Shown here one piece after another: positions 50,403 through 57,748 of a stretch of 64,000 nt of DNA. The notes under the pieces are model-generated. The model saw only the letters and a program-made list of their open reading frames with translations, was not told the origin of the DNA and made no database searches. A program made the translations under genes and the position numbers. The first letter of the stretch is position 1; the number at the start of each line of letters is the position of its first letter. This stretch comes from Oceanispirochaeta sp963676905 (GTDB taxonomy: Bacteria; Spirochaetota; Spirochaetia; DSM-2461). Location of the stretch: positions 248,001 through 312,000 of the forward strand of contig CAXXVE010000002.1 in the NCBI GenBank assembly GCA_963676905.2, given 5' to 3'.

Positions 50403-51424
50403 CTTTTTATTACTCTTCCTTTTATGCAGCGGGTCTCCGCTGTTCTCTCTTTTTTCATATACAGCAGCTGAAAGCAGGTCCTGCCCATCAGATCAAAGGG
50501 CTGTTCATAGACAGTTAGCCCCAGCTCTTCGGACTCATCAAAGTTGTCTATGGAGAGGACGGGACGGTCATCTTTCAGATACTTTTTCAGGGCGATGCCG
50601 ATGGCGCCGTTGCCGCAGATAAATCCCGAGGCACTGTGGCCATCAAGCCAGCGGGTAAAGTCACTGTTTGCAGCAAGCTCGTCAGCTGCCAGGTTTTCCT
50701 GGTTCCAGGGAAGCCTGTAAACCTCGTCTCTCTCCCCCTTGATCCGGAGGAAGCTCTCCTCCCGCTCCCGTGTACTGCTCATGCCGGCTTTGTCCCACCC
50801 CACATAGGCGAGGGGGCCTGAGGTCATCTGTTTCAGAACCGTGTATAGGGAGCTTATGCCGTGATTGTTGTCCACAGAGACGGAGTCGCAGTAGTCAGAC
50901 TCCCCTGTGCGGTCAAAAAACACAATATTCATGCCAAGGCCGCTGAGCTGCCTGATGTATTCATCCTTCAGCTCGGCATCATAGGGCCAGATGACAATGT
51001 CCCGTATCCCTTTGAGAAAGAGGGAGAAGAGGACCTTCTCAAGGCCCGATGCATTGCCCGAGTCAAGCTGTTTGATCATTACAAGTACACCCTCTGCCTC
51101 CGCCTCCCGTTCAAAGGCCCTGTAGAAGGACATAAAGAAGGGATTGTGGACCGGGCAGACAACAGCGGTGATTCCGCTGCTGCCGGGAGTGCGGGTCTTC
51201 AGGGGGGTATAGACGGCGCCGCTGCCCTGGGTATTGGCAATGTAGCCTTCGGCCTCAAGGAGCTGCCGGGCTTTCCGGATGGTTCCCCGGCTTACCGAAA
51301 GTTCTTCCGCCTGTTTTCTTTCGGGAGGGAGCTGCTGGTCGGGAAGTATCTCCCCTGAAAAGACCTTGCGGAAGAAATCCAGCCTGATCTCGCCGTAGAG
51401 GGTCTCGCTGTCTTTTGCTGCCAT
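50399..51424 (-). CDS. GntR-type transcriptional regulator with LacI-like sensor domain (AraR-like)
   Basis: The N-terminal winged helix of the GntR family contains LPPERKQAEELSVSRGTIRK near residue 32, followed by LLEAEGYIANTQGSGAVYTP. The rest (about 80-341) is a periplasmic-binding-protein-like effector domain (ITAVVCPVHNPFFMSFYRAF, SVDNNHGISSLYTVLK, VLSIDNFDESEELGLTV). This combination is that of AraR. It most likely binds the sugar of this pathway and represses the operon at the palindrome 54755-54781. It sits between the glycyl radical enzyme and kinase genes and overlaps the latter. Confidence 0.88.
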   Translation of the reverse strand: MAAKDSETLYGEIRLDFFRKVFSGEILPDQQLPPERKQAEELSVSRGTIRKARQLLEAEGYIANTQGSGAVYTPLKTRTPGSSGITAVVCPVHNPFFMSFYRAFEREAEAEGVLVMIKQLDSGNASGLEKVLFSLFLKGIRDIVIWPYDAELKDEYIRQLSGLGMNIVFFDRTGESDYCDSVSVDNNHGISSLYTVLKQMTSGPLAYVGWDKAGMSSTREREESFLRIKGERDEVYRLPWNQENLAADELAANSDFTRWLDGHSASGFICGNGAIGIALKKYLKDDRPVLSIDNFDESEELGLTVYEQPFDLMGRTCFQLLYMKKERTAETRCIKGRVIKR

Positions 51425-51426
51425 TG

Positions 51427-53811
51427 TCAGCCGGCCAGCCTCAGGATTATGTCCTCCTGGATTGCCGGTGAGAGGTCCAGAAAGTTCACGAAGGTACCGT
51501 GGATTCTCATGATATAGACTCCCGAAGGGGCATATTTTTCAGGTTTGTCCAGAACCTTTCTCAGGGTTTCCGGAGTGGTGACATTGACATAGAGGTAGAA
51601 GGGGTCCAGCTTTTTTGCCTCTCCGGAGAGGTTGAAAAGGGGCTCCAGAACCCTGCCGCGGAAGGCGGAGCCCTTGTCCTCCAGACTCTCTTCAGGAAAG
51701 TAGCCAGGATTGATGCCCAGGTGGCAGGCGCATCCTCCGTTCATCTCTTCATAGGGCAGTTTCCGCAGGGAGATCAGCCGGGAGTTCATTCCGGTTGTGG
51801 CCTCACCATAGAGGGGATCGACTCCGTAGCCCAGCATTGTTCTGGCCCGGCGGCCGTCGGGAGTAGCCCCTGTCCAGTAACCGTAGAGAAGGTGGGTGGA
51901 GGGGGAACTCCAGTCGGGACGGAAAGGACGGTCCAGATAGTTTTTCTGCTTTCTGATCTTTTCTGAAACCATTGAGACGATCTGCGCCGCCTCGCTGTCT
52001 ACCGAGGCTATGTTGTTGCCGTACTTCGGGCTCTCCGCCAGGTACTGCCTGAGGATTTCGTTATCTTCAAAATCATTTTTAAGGGCTTCCAGAAGGGCCG
52101 CGCACTGGGCTTCACTCTTGGCTCCGGCAAAGTCCGATAGGGCCTGGAAGGAGTCGGCCAGTACAGAAAGGCCGTGGATGAGGCAGCCGCTGCCGTTGTA
52201 GAGGGTTCCCTGTTTTTCATCGTCCCTCAGATCGATTCCGCTCTCCAGTCCTCCCATGGCTGTACTTAGGAAGGGAACTCTCAGATGGGAGAGGGCCCTT
52301 GAGCAGTCATTGGCTGCCTCGGTCATGGAACTGATGGTATGGTCCAGCTGGCTGTAAAAGATCTCTTTAATACTCAAAAGGAGGTCTTTTGCACTTCTCT
52401 TTTTTCCGCCTGAGAGCTCTTCAGGGGAGAGGGCGATCTTTTCACCAGTGATGGTGGAGCAGCCTTCGTTTAATGTCACTTCAAGCACCTTGGCCAGGTT
52501 CAGCCAGCTGTTTGTTGTGTTACCATTGTCCTTTCCGGCAATCAGGGGCTCCTGGCAGCCTGCAACGGCGTAGTTCCCGGCATCCTCTGCACTCACCCCG
52601 TGGTTCATGAGAAGGGGAATCATGGAGTCGTCGTTGAAGAGGGAGGGAGTCAGCTGTCCAGGAGAGAAGAAGAAGCGTCCTGTTTCCCTGTAGAGCTTTT
52701 CGGGGCTCTCCCTGTGGAGGCGCATGGAGAGAATCGGCTGGGGATAACGGCCCCTGTAGAATGCGTCCATTACGGCATAGGTGGATTCGTTTGTCAGGTC
52801 TGCACCCTCTGCGCTGCGGCCGCTTAAAAGGAGGTTCTGGCTGATGGCCCAGCTTCTGTCACCCACATTAAAAAAGGCCAGAAGAGCCTGAAAGAGGCCC
52901 GCCGCTGCCTCTCTGCCGGCTTTGTCGGATGACCTGTAGGGTTCAAAGAGGCGGTCTACATTGCCGGCGGAAAAGGCGTAGGGGTTGGGCGCCTGTTCCA
53001 GGCACATGGTCTGCCAGCAGAGGATGAATATCTGCAGGGCATCGTAGAGGCTGCGGGCTCCCTTTCTGATGCTGTTATCAAGGGATTCAGCCATCAGGGC
53101 GAGCTCCTTCTCTCTCTGCCCGTTCGGCTCCCGGGAGATCTGTTCCAAAGCGATCTTTCTATACCTTGAAGCCAGTATCTCCAGTGCATCCAGAGTCATC
53201 TCCATGGCTTTGAGGGTGTCCTTTCTGCCGGCATATTCACCGGAGGATATTTTGCCTGCAAGCTCCTCTTTGAGCCCCTCGGTGCCGCAGCTTATAATCT
53301 TTGAAAAGTCGGGGATCAGATGGCCTGTGACCTGTTCGACAAAGAAGATGGCTTCGGCTGTCTGTTTTTCCCATGGCTTGTAGGCCCGGGTCAGATCCTT
53401 CACATAGTCCGTGCCGGCGTAGTAGTCCTTTACCTTCTGAATCCTCTCTTCTGTCATTCCCTTCTCAGGTCCCAGATCACTGAACACCGCAAGGGGATCG
53501 CAGTAGCCCTTGAACTCCTCCACCTTGAAGGAGGGATGGATCAGGGCATAGCTGCTTGAGAAGCCATCGTTCTGGCTTCCGGCGAAGACTGCATTGGAAC
53601 TGATGGAGAGGGGAAGCTGAGCCGCTACCGCCTTCAGCCTGAGGGCCGCCTGCATCTCCTTTGAAAGCCCCGTGGGGAGGGGCGTGTTCATATGTATTTC
53701 AAGAACCTTAAACCAGCCGTTCAGAATGGTTGTCTCTTTCTGCTCCTGAAAAAATGCATCAGCCAGCGCCGGAGCGCAGTCTTTGTCGGAATATATTTCC
53801 TGCCAGTTCAT
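51427..53811 (-). CDS. Glycyl radical enzyme (PFL-like eliminase superfamily), substrate unknown
   Basis: The 794-residue protein has the catalytic cysteine in AVAGCQEP (Cys419, with Glu421 as probable general base, CxE as in eliminases) and a C-terminal glycyl radical segment RIHGTFVNFLDLSPAIQEDI with radical glycine at 772. GHLIPDFSKIISCGTEGL near 163 is typical of the diol-dehydratase/lyase branch. It departs from known groups: NVDRLFEPY replaces the usual DQYLYPY, and GCQEP replaces GCVEP. It needs the activase encoded upstream. Its partners, a FGGY kinase and AraR-like regulator, suggest a sugar or polyol derivative as substrate. It is strictly anaerobic in action. Confidence 0.9.
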   Translation of the reverse strand: MNWQEIYSDKDCAPALADAFFQEQKETTILNGWFKVLEIHMNTPLPTGLSKEMQAALRLKAVAAQLPLSISSNAVFAGSQNDGFSSSYALIHPSFKVEEFKGYCDPLAVFSDLGPEKGMTEERIQKVKDYYAGTDYVKDLTRAYKPWEKQTAEAIFFVEQVTGHLIPDFSKIISCGTEGLKEELAGKISSGEYAGRKDTLKAMEMTLDALEILASRYRKIALEQISREPNGQREKELALMAESLDNSIRKGARSLYDALQIFILCWQTMCLEQAPNPYAFSAGNVDRLFEPYRSSDKAGREAAAGLFQALLAFFNVGDRSWAISQNLLLSGRSAEGADLTNESTYAVMDAFYRGRYPQPILSMRLHRESPEKLYRETGRFFFSPGQLTPSLFNDDSMIPLLMNHGVSAEDAGNYAVAGCQEPLIAGKDNGNTTNSWLNLAKVLEVTLNEGCSTITGEKIALSPEELSGGKKRSAKDLLLSIKEIFYSQLDHTISSMTEAANDCSRALSHLRVPFLSTAMGGLESGIDLRDDEKQGTLYNGSGCLIHGLSVLADSFQALSDFAGAKSEAQCAALLEALKNDFEDNEILRQYLAESPKYGNNIASVDSEAAQIVSMVSEKIRKQKNYLDRPFRPDWSSPSTHLLYGYWTGATPDGRRARTMLGYGVDPLYGEATTGMNSRLISLRKLPYEEMNGGCACHLGINPGYFPEESLEDKGSAFRGRVLEPLFNLSGEAKKLDPFYLYVNVTTPETLRKVLDKPEKYAPSGVYIMRIHGTFVNFLDLSPAIQEDIILRLAG

Positions 53812-53881
53812 TATATTTCTCCTTTATCTCTCAGTCCTTTTTAATGATGCTCACCCCCTGAACCGGTCCGCTCCGGGCCCT

Positions 53882-54754
53882 TCAGGTGGAAACTATTTCA
53901 ATGCCTCTTTCTTTGAAGACGGCTTTATATTCCTCTTTCTGCTTTTCTGTTATATCCCCGTCGGGGCCTCTGTAGCTCTGGCCGATGGCCTCCCACTTGG
54001 GTCTTCCATAGCTGTGGAAGTAGAGAAGTTCAAGGTTGAGCTTCTCCGATGCAGGGAGGAAGGCAAAGAGTTCGGCAAAGCGCTCCATATCCCTGAGGCT
54101 GCTGTTAAAGCCGGGGATAATGGTGATCCGTGCCAGAGTACTTATCTTTCTTGCAGAAGCTTTCTGAAGATTTTCGATGACATGGGCACCGCTGTTTTTC
54201 AGTACATCTTTTACACCATGAAAGTTCCAGTGTTTCAAATCGAATATGAGAAGGTCTGTCAGATTCATGATCCTGTCCAGGTTTCTGTGGCTGCCGTTGG
54301 TTTCAAGGGCGCAGTGTATGCCTCTCTCTTTCAGGGATGTGAGGAGCTTTACAAGCTCGTCATACTGAAGGGTCGCTTCTCCTCCTGTAATTGTAACGCC
54401 CCCGCCGTCAAAAAAGAGCGGGCGGGACTCTTCGGCCATCCGGACAAGGTCATCCACCTCATACTCTGTCGCGGTAAAGCTGATGCCCCGGTTCCGGTTT
54501 TTGTTCAGGCATTCCCTCTCTTTGCAGCTGAGGCAGATCTTTCTGTTCAGCCCGGAAGGGGAGACGGCGCCATGGGGGCAGACCCCGGCTTGCAGGGATT
54601 CAGGGCGGACAAAGAGCTCTCCCCTTATACTTCTGCCTTCGGGGTTGCTGCACCAGGGGCAGTCGAAATTGCACCCCTGAAAGTGGAGAAGGAGTCTGTT
54701 CCCCGGCCCGTCCTGGGAGTAGTTCCATCCTGTCTGAAAAATCCTGATACTCAT
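53882..54754 (-). CDS. Glycyl radical enzyme activase (radical SAM)
   Basis: The 290-residue protein has the radical SAM motif CNFDCPWC (CxxxCxxC) near residue 28, after FQTGWNYSQDGPGNRLLLHFQGC split by the family's DGPG signature. The insertion with further cysteines (GVCPHGAV, ICLSCKERECLN) is probably a reduced ferredoxin-like domain. VTITGGEATLQ near 117 binds SAM. It installs the glycyl radical on the enzyme encoded 70 bases downstream. There is no ribosome binding site before ATG 54754; the message is probably leaderless. Confidence 0.93.
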   Translation of the reverse strand: MSIRIFQTGWNYSQDGPGNRLLLHFQGCNFDCPWCSNPEGRSIRGELFVRPESLQAGVCPHGAVSPSGLNRKICLSCKERECLNKNRNRGISFTATEYEVDDLVRMAEESRPLFFDGGGVTITGGEATLQYDELVKLLTSLKERGIHCALETNGSHRNLDRIMNLTDLLIFDLKHWNFHGVKDVLKNSGAHVIENLQKASARKISTLARITIIPGFNSSLRDMERFAELFAFLPASEKLNLELLYFHSYGRPKWEAIGQSYRGPDGDITEKQKEEYKAVFKERGIEIVST

Positions 54755-54791
54755 AATTGGTACATTATCACTGTACCAATTGATTCGTCAA
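54755..54791 (-). promoter_or_regulatory. Operator and probable leaderless promoter of the glycyl radical operon
   Basis: A perfect inverted repeat AATTGGTAC-N9-GTACCAATT spans 54755-54781 and directly abuts the ATG. On the minus strand TTGACG (54791-54786), a 16-base spacer and GATAAT (54769-54764) form a promoter whose transcript would begin within about 0-3 bases of the ATG. The repeat covers the -10 box and start point, the right place for repression by the GntR/AraR-like protein of the operon. Confidence 0.7.
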
Positions 54792-55084
54792 ATTCATTTT
54801 GCCTCTTTTGCTCAGAATCATTTAAGGATTTTATTAGAATCAGCAGGCCTCCAGGGCCGCTTTTCATCTGCCGGAGGGCAGGCTGTTTCCATTTGACACA
54901 GGCCGGATTCTCTTGAAAAAGGGGAGTGGGGAAATTTAACACATGAGGTTTTTAAGGCTGTTTGGGCAGTGTTTCTTTTTTCCTCAGTTCTCCCGGTCCA
55001 AGCTGTACGGCCCGTTCTTTTGAAATTTTATTAAATATATATCCAGTAAGTAAATGTGTTTGATTTTGGGTCTGGTTTTTCCAG

Positions 55085-55101
55085 TTGGCACAGTCTATGC
55101 A
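55085..55101 (+). promoter_or_regulatory. Sigma-54 (RpoN) promoter of the Hsp20 operon
   Basis: TTGGCACAGTCTATGCA has the invariant GG (55087-55088) and GC (55099-55100) separated by exactly ten bases and the TTGGCAC -24 element. It lies 40 bases before the first Hsp20 ATG, predicting a start near 55112. No sigma-70 promoter or CIRCE element was seen in front of these genes. Confidence 0.8.
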
Positions 55102-55139
55102 ATATTGTTTTATAGAAACCAATATACAGGAGGTTCATT

Positions 55140-55541
55140 ATGAACAAAGATTTGATGATGTTTCCCTGGAATGATGTTCCTTCAGTATTCAGTCGGAGCT
55201 TCTTTGATTCTCCAGATCAGTTCAATGATCTGATGAAAGGCAAATGCGATTTTGAAGAGAGGGATGATGCCTATGAGATCGAAATGGAGCTGCCCGGTGT
55301 GAAGAAAGAAGAAGTGGACATTCAGTACAGGGACGACAGAGTGACCGTCAAGTGGTCACGGAGCAGAGAGAAGGCCAGAAAGAAGGGCCGCTACGAACGG
55401 CAGGAGGGAAGCTTCTCGAGAAGCTTTACAGTGGAAGGAGCCGATCCGGACAATATTTCAGCCTCCCTCAAAAAGGGTGTGCTGAAGATCGAACTGCCGA
55501 AACTGGCCGGATTTCAGGCCAGAAAGATTGAGATCCATTGA
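55140..55541 (+). CDS. Hsp20 family small heat shock protein 1
   Basis: The 133-residue protein has an alpha-crystallin domain (about residues 38-133). Segments DDAYEIEMELPGVKKEEVDI, VTVKWSRSREK and the closing GVLKIELPK (the I-x-I-like A-x-G-V-L motif) are family-typical. It holds unfolded proteins in large oligomers in the cytoplasm. It lacks the short C-terminal I-x-I tail of many members. AGGAGG precedes the ATG. It heads a three-gene Hsp20 run behind a sigma-54 promoter. Confidence 0.93.
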   Translation: MNKDLMMFPWNDVPSVFSRSFFDSPDQFNDLMKGKCDFEERDDAYEIEMELPGVKKEEVDIQYRDDRVTVKWSRSREKARKKGRYERQEGSFSRSFTVEGADPDNISASLKKGVLKIELPKLAGFQARKIEIH

Positions 55542-55552
55542 GGAGGGACGAT

Positions 55553-55957
55553 ATGAATAGAACTATTTTTGATGACCTTTTTGATGTAAGCCGCCAGATG
55601 AACCGCATCCTGAGCGACTCGGGATGGCAGAACACGAAACGCTGGCCCGAAACCAATATCTATGAGAATCACGATGACTATATTCTGGTGGCAAAGGTTC
55701 CGGGGATGGACAAGGATGAACTGGATATTACCCTGAAAGACAACAGCCTTGTCATTTCCGGAGAGAGAAAGAAGGACGGTGTTTCCGGCGGGAATGCCCA
55801 TCTTGATGAACGGTTCAGCGGAGCCTTCGAACGCAGCTTTATGCTCAATGAGAAGATCGATACAGAGAAGATTGAAGCCGAAACATCCAACGGTCTGCTG
55901 ATCATCAGGCTGCCCAAGGCCGCCGAGAGCAAACCGCGGAAAATCACAATCAAGTAG
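55553..55957 (+). CDS. Hsp20 family small heat shock protein 2
   Basis: The start is ATG 55553 after AGGAGGGAC. The 134 residues contain an N-terminal arm (DDLFDVSRQMNRILSDSG) and an alpha-crystallin domain: HDDYILVAKVPGMDKDELDI, SLVISGERKKD, then FERSFMLNEKIDTEKIEAE and GLLIIRLPKA. It follows the first copy by 11 bases. The copies differ enough to form mixed oligomers or have separate clients. Confidence 0.93.
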   Translation: MNRTIFDDLFDVSRQMNRILSDSGWQNTKRWPETNIYENHDDYILVAKVPGMDKDELDITLKDNSLVISGERKKDGVSGGNAHLDERFSGAFERSFMLNEKIDTEKIEAETSNGLLIIRLPKAAESKPRKITIK

Positions 55958-55967
55958 GAGGTTCTTT

Positions 55968-56354
55968 ATGGATATTATCAAGAAAGAAAAAGAGAACAAA
56001 AGCCTTGAGTCCACCAGGGGCAACAACTACAGGACTCCCGAATGTGATATTTATGAGACAAGTGATGCCTATGTTCTGTACTTTGATATTCCGGGAGTGG
56101 AAAAGGATGACCTGATTCTGAAAGTCGAGAAGGATACACTCTACCTGACAGCCGAATGCACCAAGAGGGCCGGTGAGGGTTATGACTGCCTGAGAGACGA
56201 GATGATCTACTCGGGGTTCAGACGGAGTTTCCAGCTTGGCAACTCAGTCAATACAGAGAGCATCGATGCCGAGTACAAAAACGGCGCCCTGAAGCTCACT
56301 CTTCCCAAGCGGGAGGAGCAGAAGACAAAGCAGATAAAAATCAAGGTCGGCTGA
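55968..56354 (+). CDS. Hsp20 family small heat shock protein 3
   Basis: The 128-residue protein has the same domain, with CDIYETSDAYVLYFDIPGVE, LILKVEKDTLYLTAECTK, FRRSFQLGNSVNTESIDAEY and GALKLTLPKRE. Its N-terminal arm is short and charged. An AGGAGG site precedes the ATG, ten bases after the second gene. It is the last gene of the operon and is followed by a terminator. Confidence 0.92.
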   Translation: MDIIKKEKENKSLESTRGNNYRTPECDIYETSDAYVLYFDIPGVEKDDLILKVEKDTLYLTAECTKRAGEGYDCLRDEMIYSGFRRSFQLGNSVNTESIDAEYKNGALKLTLPKREEQKTKQIKIKVG

Positions 56355-56406
56355 TAAAGCCCTGACGCCATGATGGGGCTGCTGGGATTCTAAACATCCC
56401 CTGATT

Positions 56407-56443
56407 CCGCTCCGTTGAAGAACTTTCAGCGGGGCGGTTTTTT
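56407..56443 (+). terminator. Rho-independent terminator of the Hsp20 operon
   Basis: CCGCTCCGTTGAA (56407-56419) pairs with TTTCAGCGGGGCGG, with two G-T pairs, and six T residues follow (56438-56443). Confidence 0.88.
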
Positions 56444-56459
56444 ATGCCCTTTCTCCCGG

Positions 56460-57653
56460 CTAAGCCAGAAACTCCCTTATAATCTGAAGGAATATCTCTA
56501 CACCCGGCGGGATGAGACCGTCGTCAAAGTCATAGCTGAGGGAGTGGAGGGGAGGAGCGTCAGTTCCACTTCCAAGAAGGAATATGGCACCGCCCCTTGA
56601 GGCGCTTTTCAGAAGATGGCCAATGTCTTCGGAGCTGGCTGCTCCCTGTGCCGGTACTTCCAGGGGAATTCCGCAGCTCTCCGCGGCCCTTTGGACAATA
56701 AGGACAGCTTCGGGGCTGTTCGCCGCTTCAGGGAAGCTGTCTTTGAAGTGAAACTCCACCTCAAGCCTCTCCTCATGGGCAATCCCGCTGCCGAGGCTCC
56801 GGATCTTCTGCAGAAGCTCTTCCAGGTCATCCTGTTTTGCGGCCCTGACTGTCAGATGGATGACTCCCTCCCCCGGGGATATTCCGAAGTCTTCACCCCC
56901 TGCCCGGATGCCCACGGTTGTAATCAGGCTGAAGTTTCCTGAGCTCCGGTCAGGGTTGTGGAGCTCCTCCAGGCAGGAGTGGATTCTCTTAATTCCCTCC
57001 ACCGGGCTGATGCCCTCTTCCGGAAGGGAGGCGTGGGAGCTTCGGCCTGTGAGTTTAATGCTCATGCCCGTGGAGGCGGCAAACATCCCGCCCGGCTTGA
57101 CCGATACGGTTCCCCGGGGGATGCCGGGCCAGTTGTGAAGGGCGAAGACCCAGTCGGGTGCAATACTCTCATAGCGGCTGTCATTCAGTACAGCAAGGGC
57201 TCCGGTTCCCGTCTCTTCGGCGGGCTGGAAGAGCAGAATCAGCCTTCCCTTTTTTATGGGACTTTCATGGATGCTCCCAGTTGGACCGGGGACTGCGCCC
57301 GTCAGGAACGAAGCCGTTCCCGCAAGGATGCTCATATGACCGTCGTGGCCGCACTTGTGGGAGATCCCTCTGGTGACTGAAGAGTGGGGAAAGAGGGGAG
57401 GCTCATCAATGGGCAGAGCATCTGTCTCGGCCCGGAGCATCAGGGTCGGCCCCGGTTCTCTCCCTGTAAAGATCACAGCAAGTCCGCCGCCCCCCAGGCC
57501 GCTTATAATTTCAAAGTCCTGCCTGTCCCGGGGCAGGTCCTCCAGAAAGGATTTGAGGCGGATACAGCTCGGCTCCTCCCCTCCGGGGAGGTCCGGATGG
57601 CTGTGAAGCTCCCGTCTCAGTTCTTTTAGTGAGGTATGCAGTTGTCTGTTCAA
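56460..57653 (-). CDS. M20D-family amidohydrolase/deacylase
   Basis: The 397-residue metal-dependent amidohydrolase is of the hippurate hydrolase/IAA-amino acid hydrolase type. Metal-site motifs are ELHSHPDLPG at the N-terminus, AETDALPI near residue 75, ISHKCGHDGHMSILAG near 95 and LFQPAEETGTGA near 140. The lid domain (SVKPGGMFAASTGMSIKLTG) and the histidine in GRSSHASLPEEGISP follow. It probably removes an acyl or amino-acid group from a small amide. It lies 95 bases after the PrpR-like activator gene in the same direction, without an obvious terminator. A role on a substrate of the Opp-type transporter is possible. Confidence 0.88.
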   Translation of the reverse strand: MNRQLHTSLKELRRELHSHPDLPGGEEPSCIRLKSFLEDLPRDRQDFEIISGLGGGGLAVIFTGREPGPTLMLRAETDALPIDEPPLFPHSSVTRGISHKCGHDGHMSILAGTASFLTGAVPGPTGSIHESPIKKGRLILLFQPAEETGTGALAVLNDSRYESIAPDWVFALHNWPGIPRGTVSVKPGGMFAASTGMSIKLTGRSSHASLPEEGISPVEGIKRIHSCLEELHNPDRSSGNFSLITTVGIRAGGEDFGISPGEGVIHLTVRAAKQDDLEELLQKIRSLGSGIAHEERLEVEFHFKDSFPEAANSPEAVLIVQRAAESCGIPLEVPAQGAASSEDIGHLLKSASRGGAIFLLGSGTDAPPLHSLSYDFDDGLIPPGVEIFLQIIREFLA

Positions 57654-57748
57654 TTTACGGCTCCCGGGATATAGATCATTTCTGGAATCCCGGATTCATT
57701 TTATCCCTCCCGGGATTTCTTTGAAAGGACTCTCTCTCTGCCGGGGCA

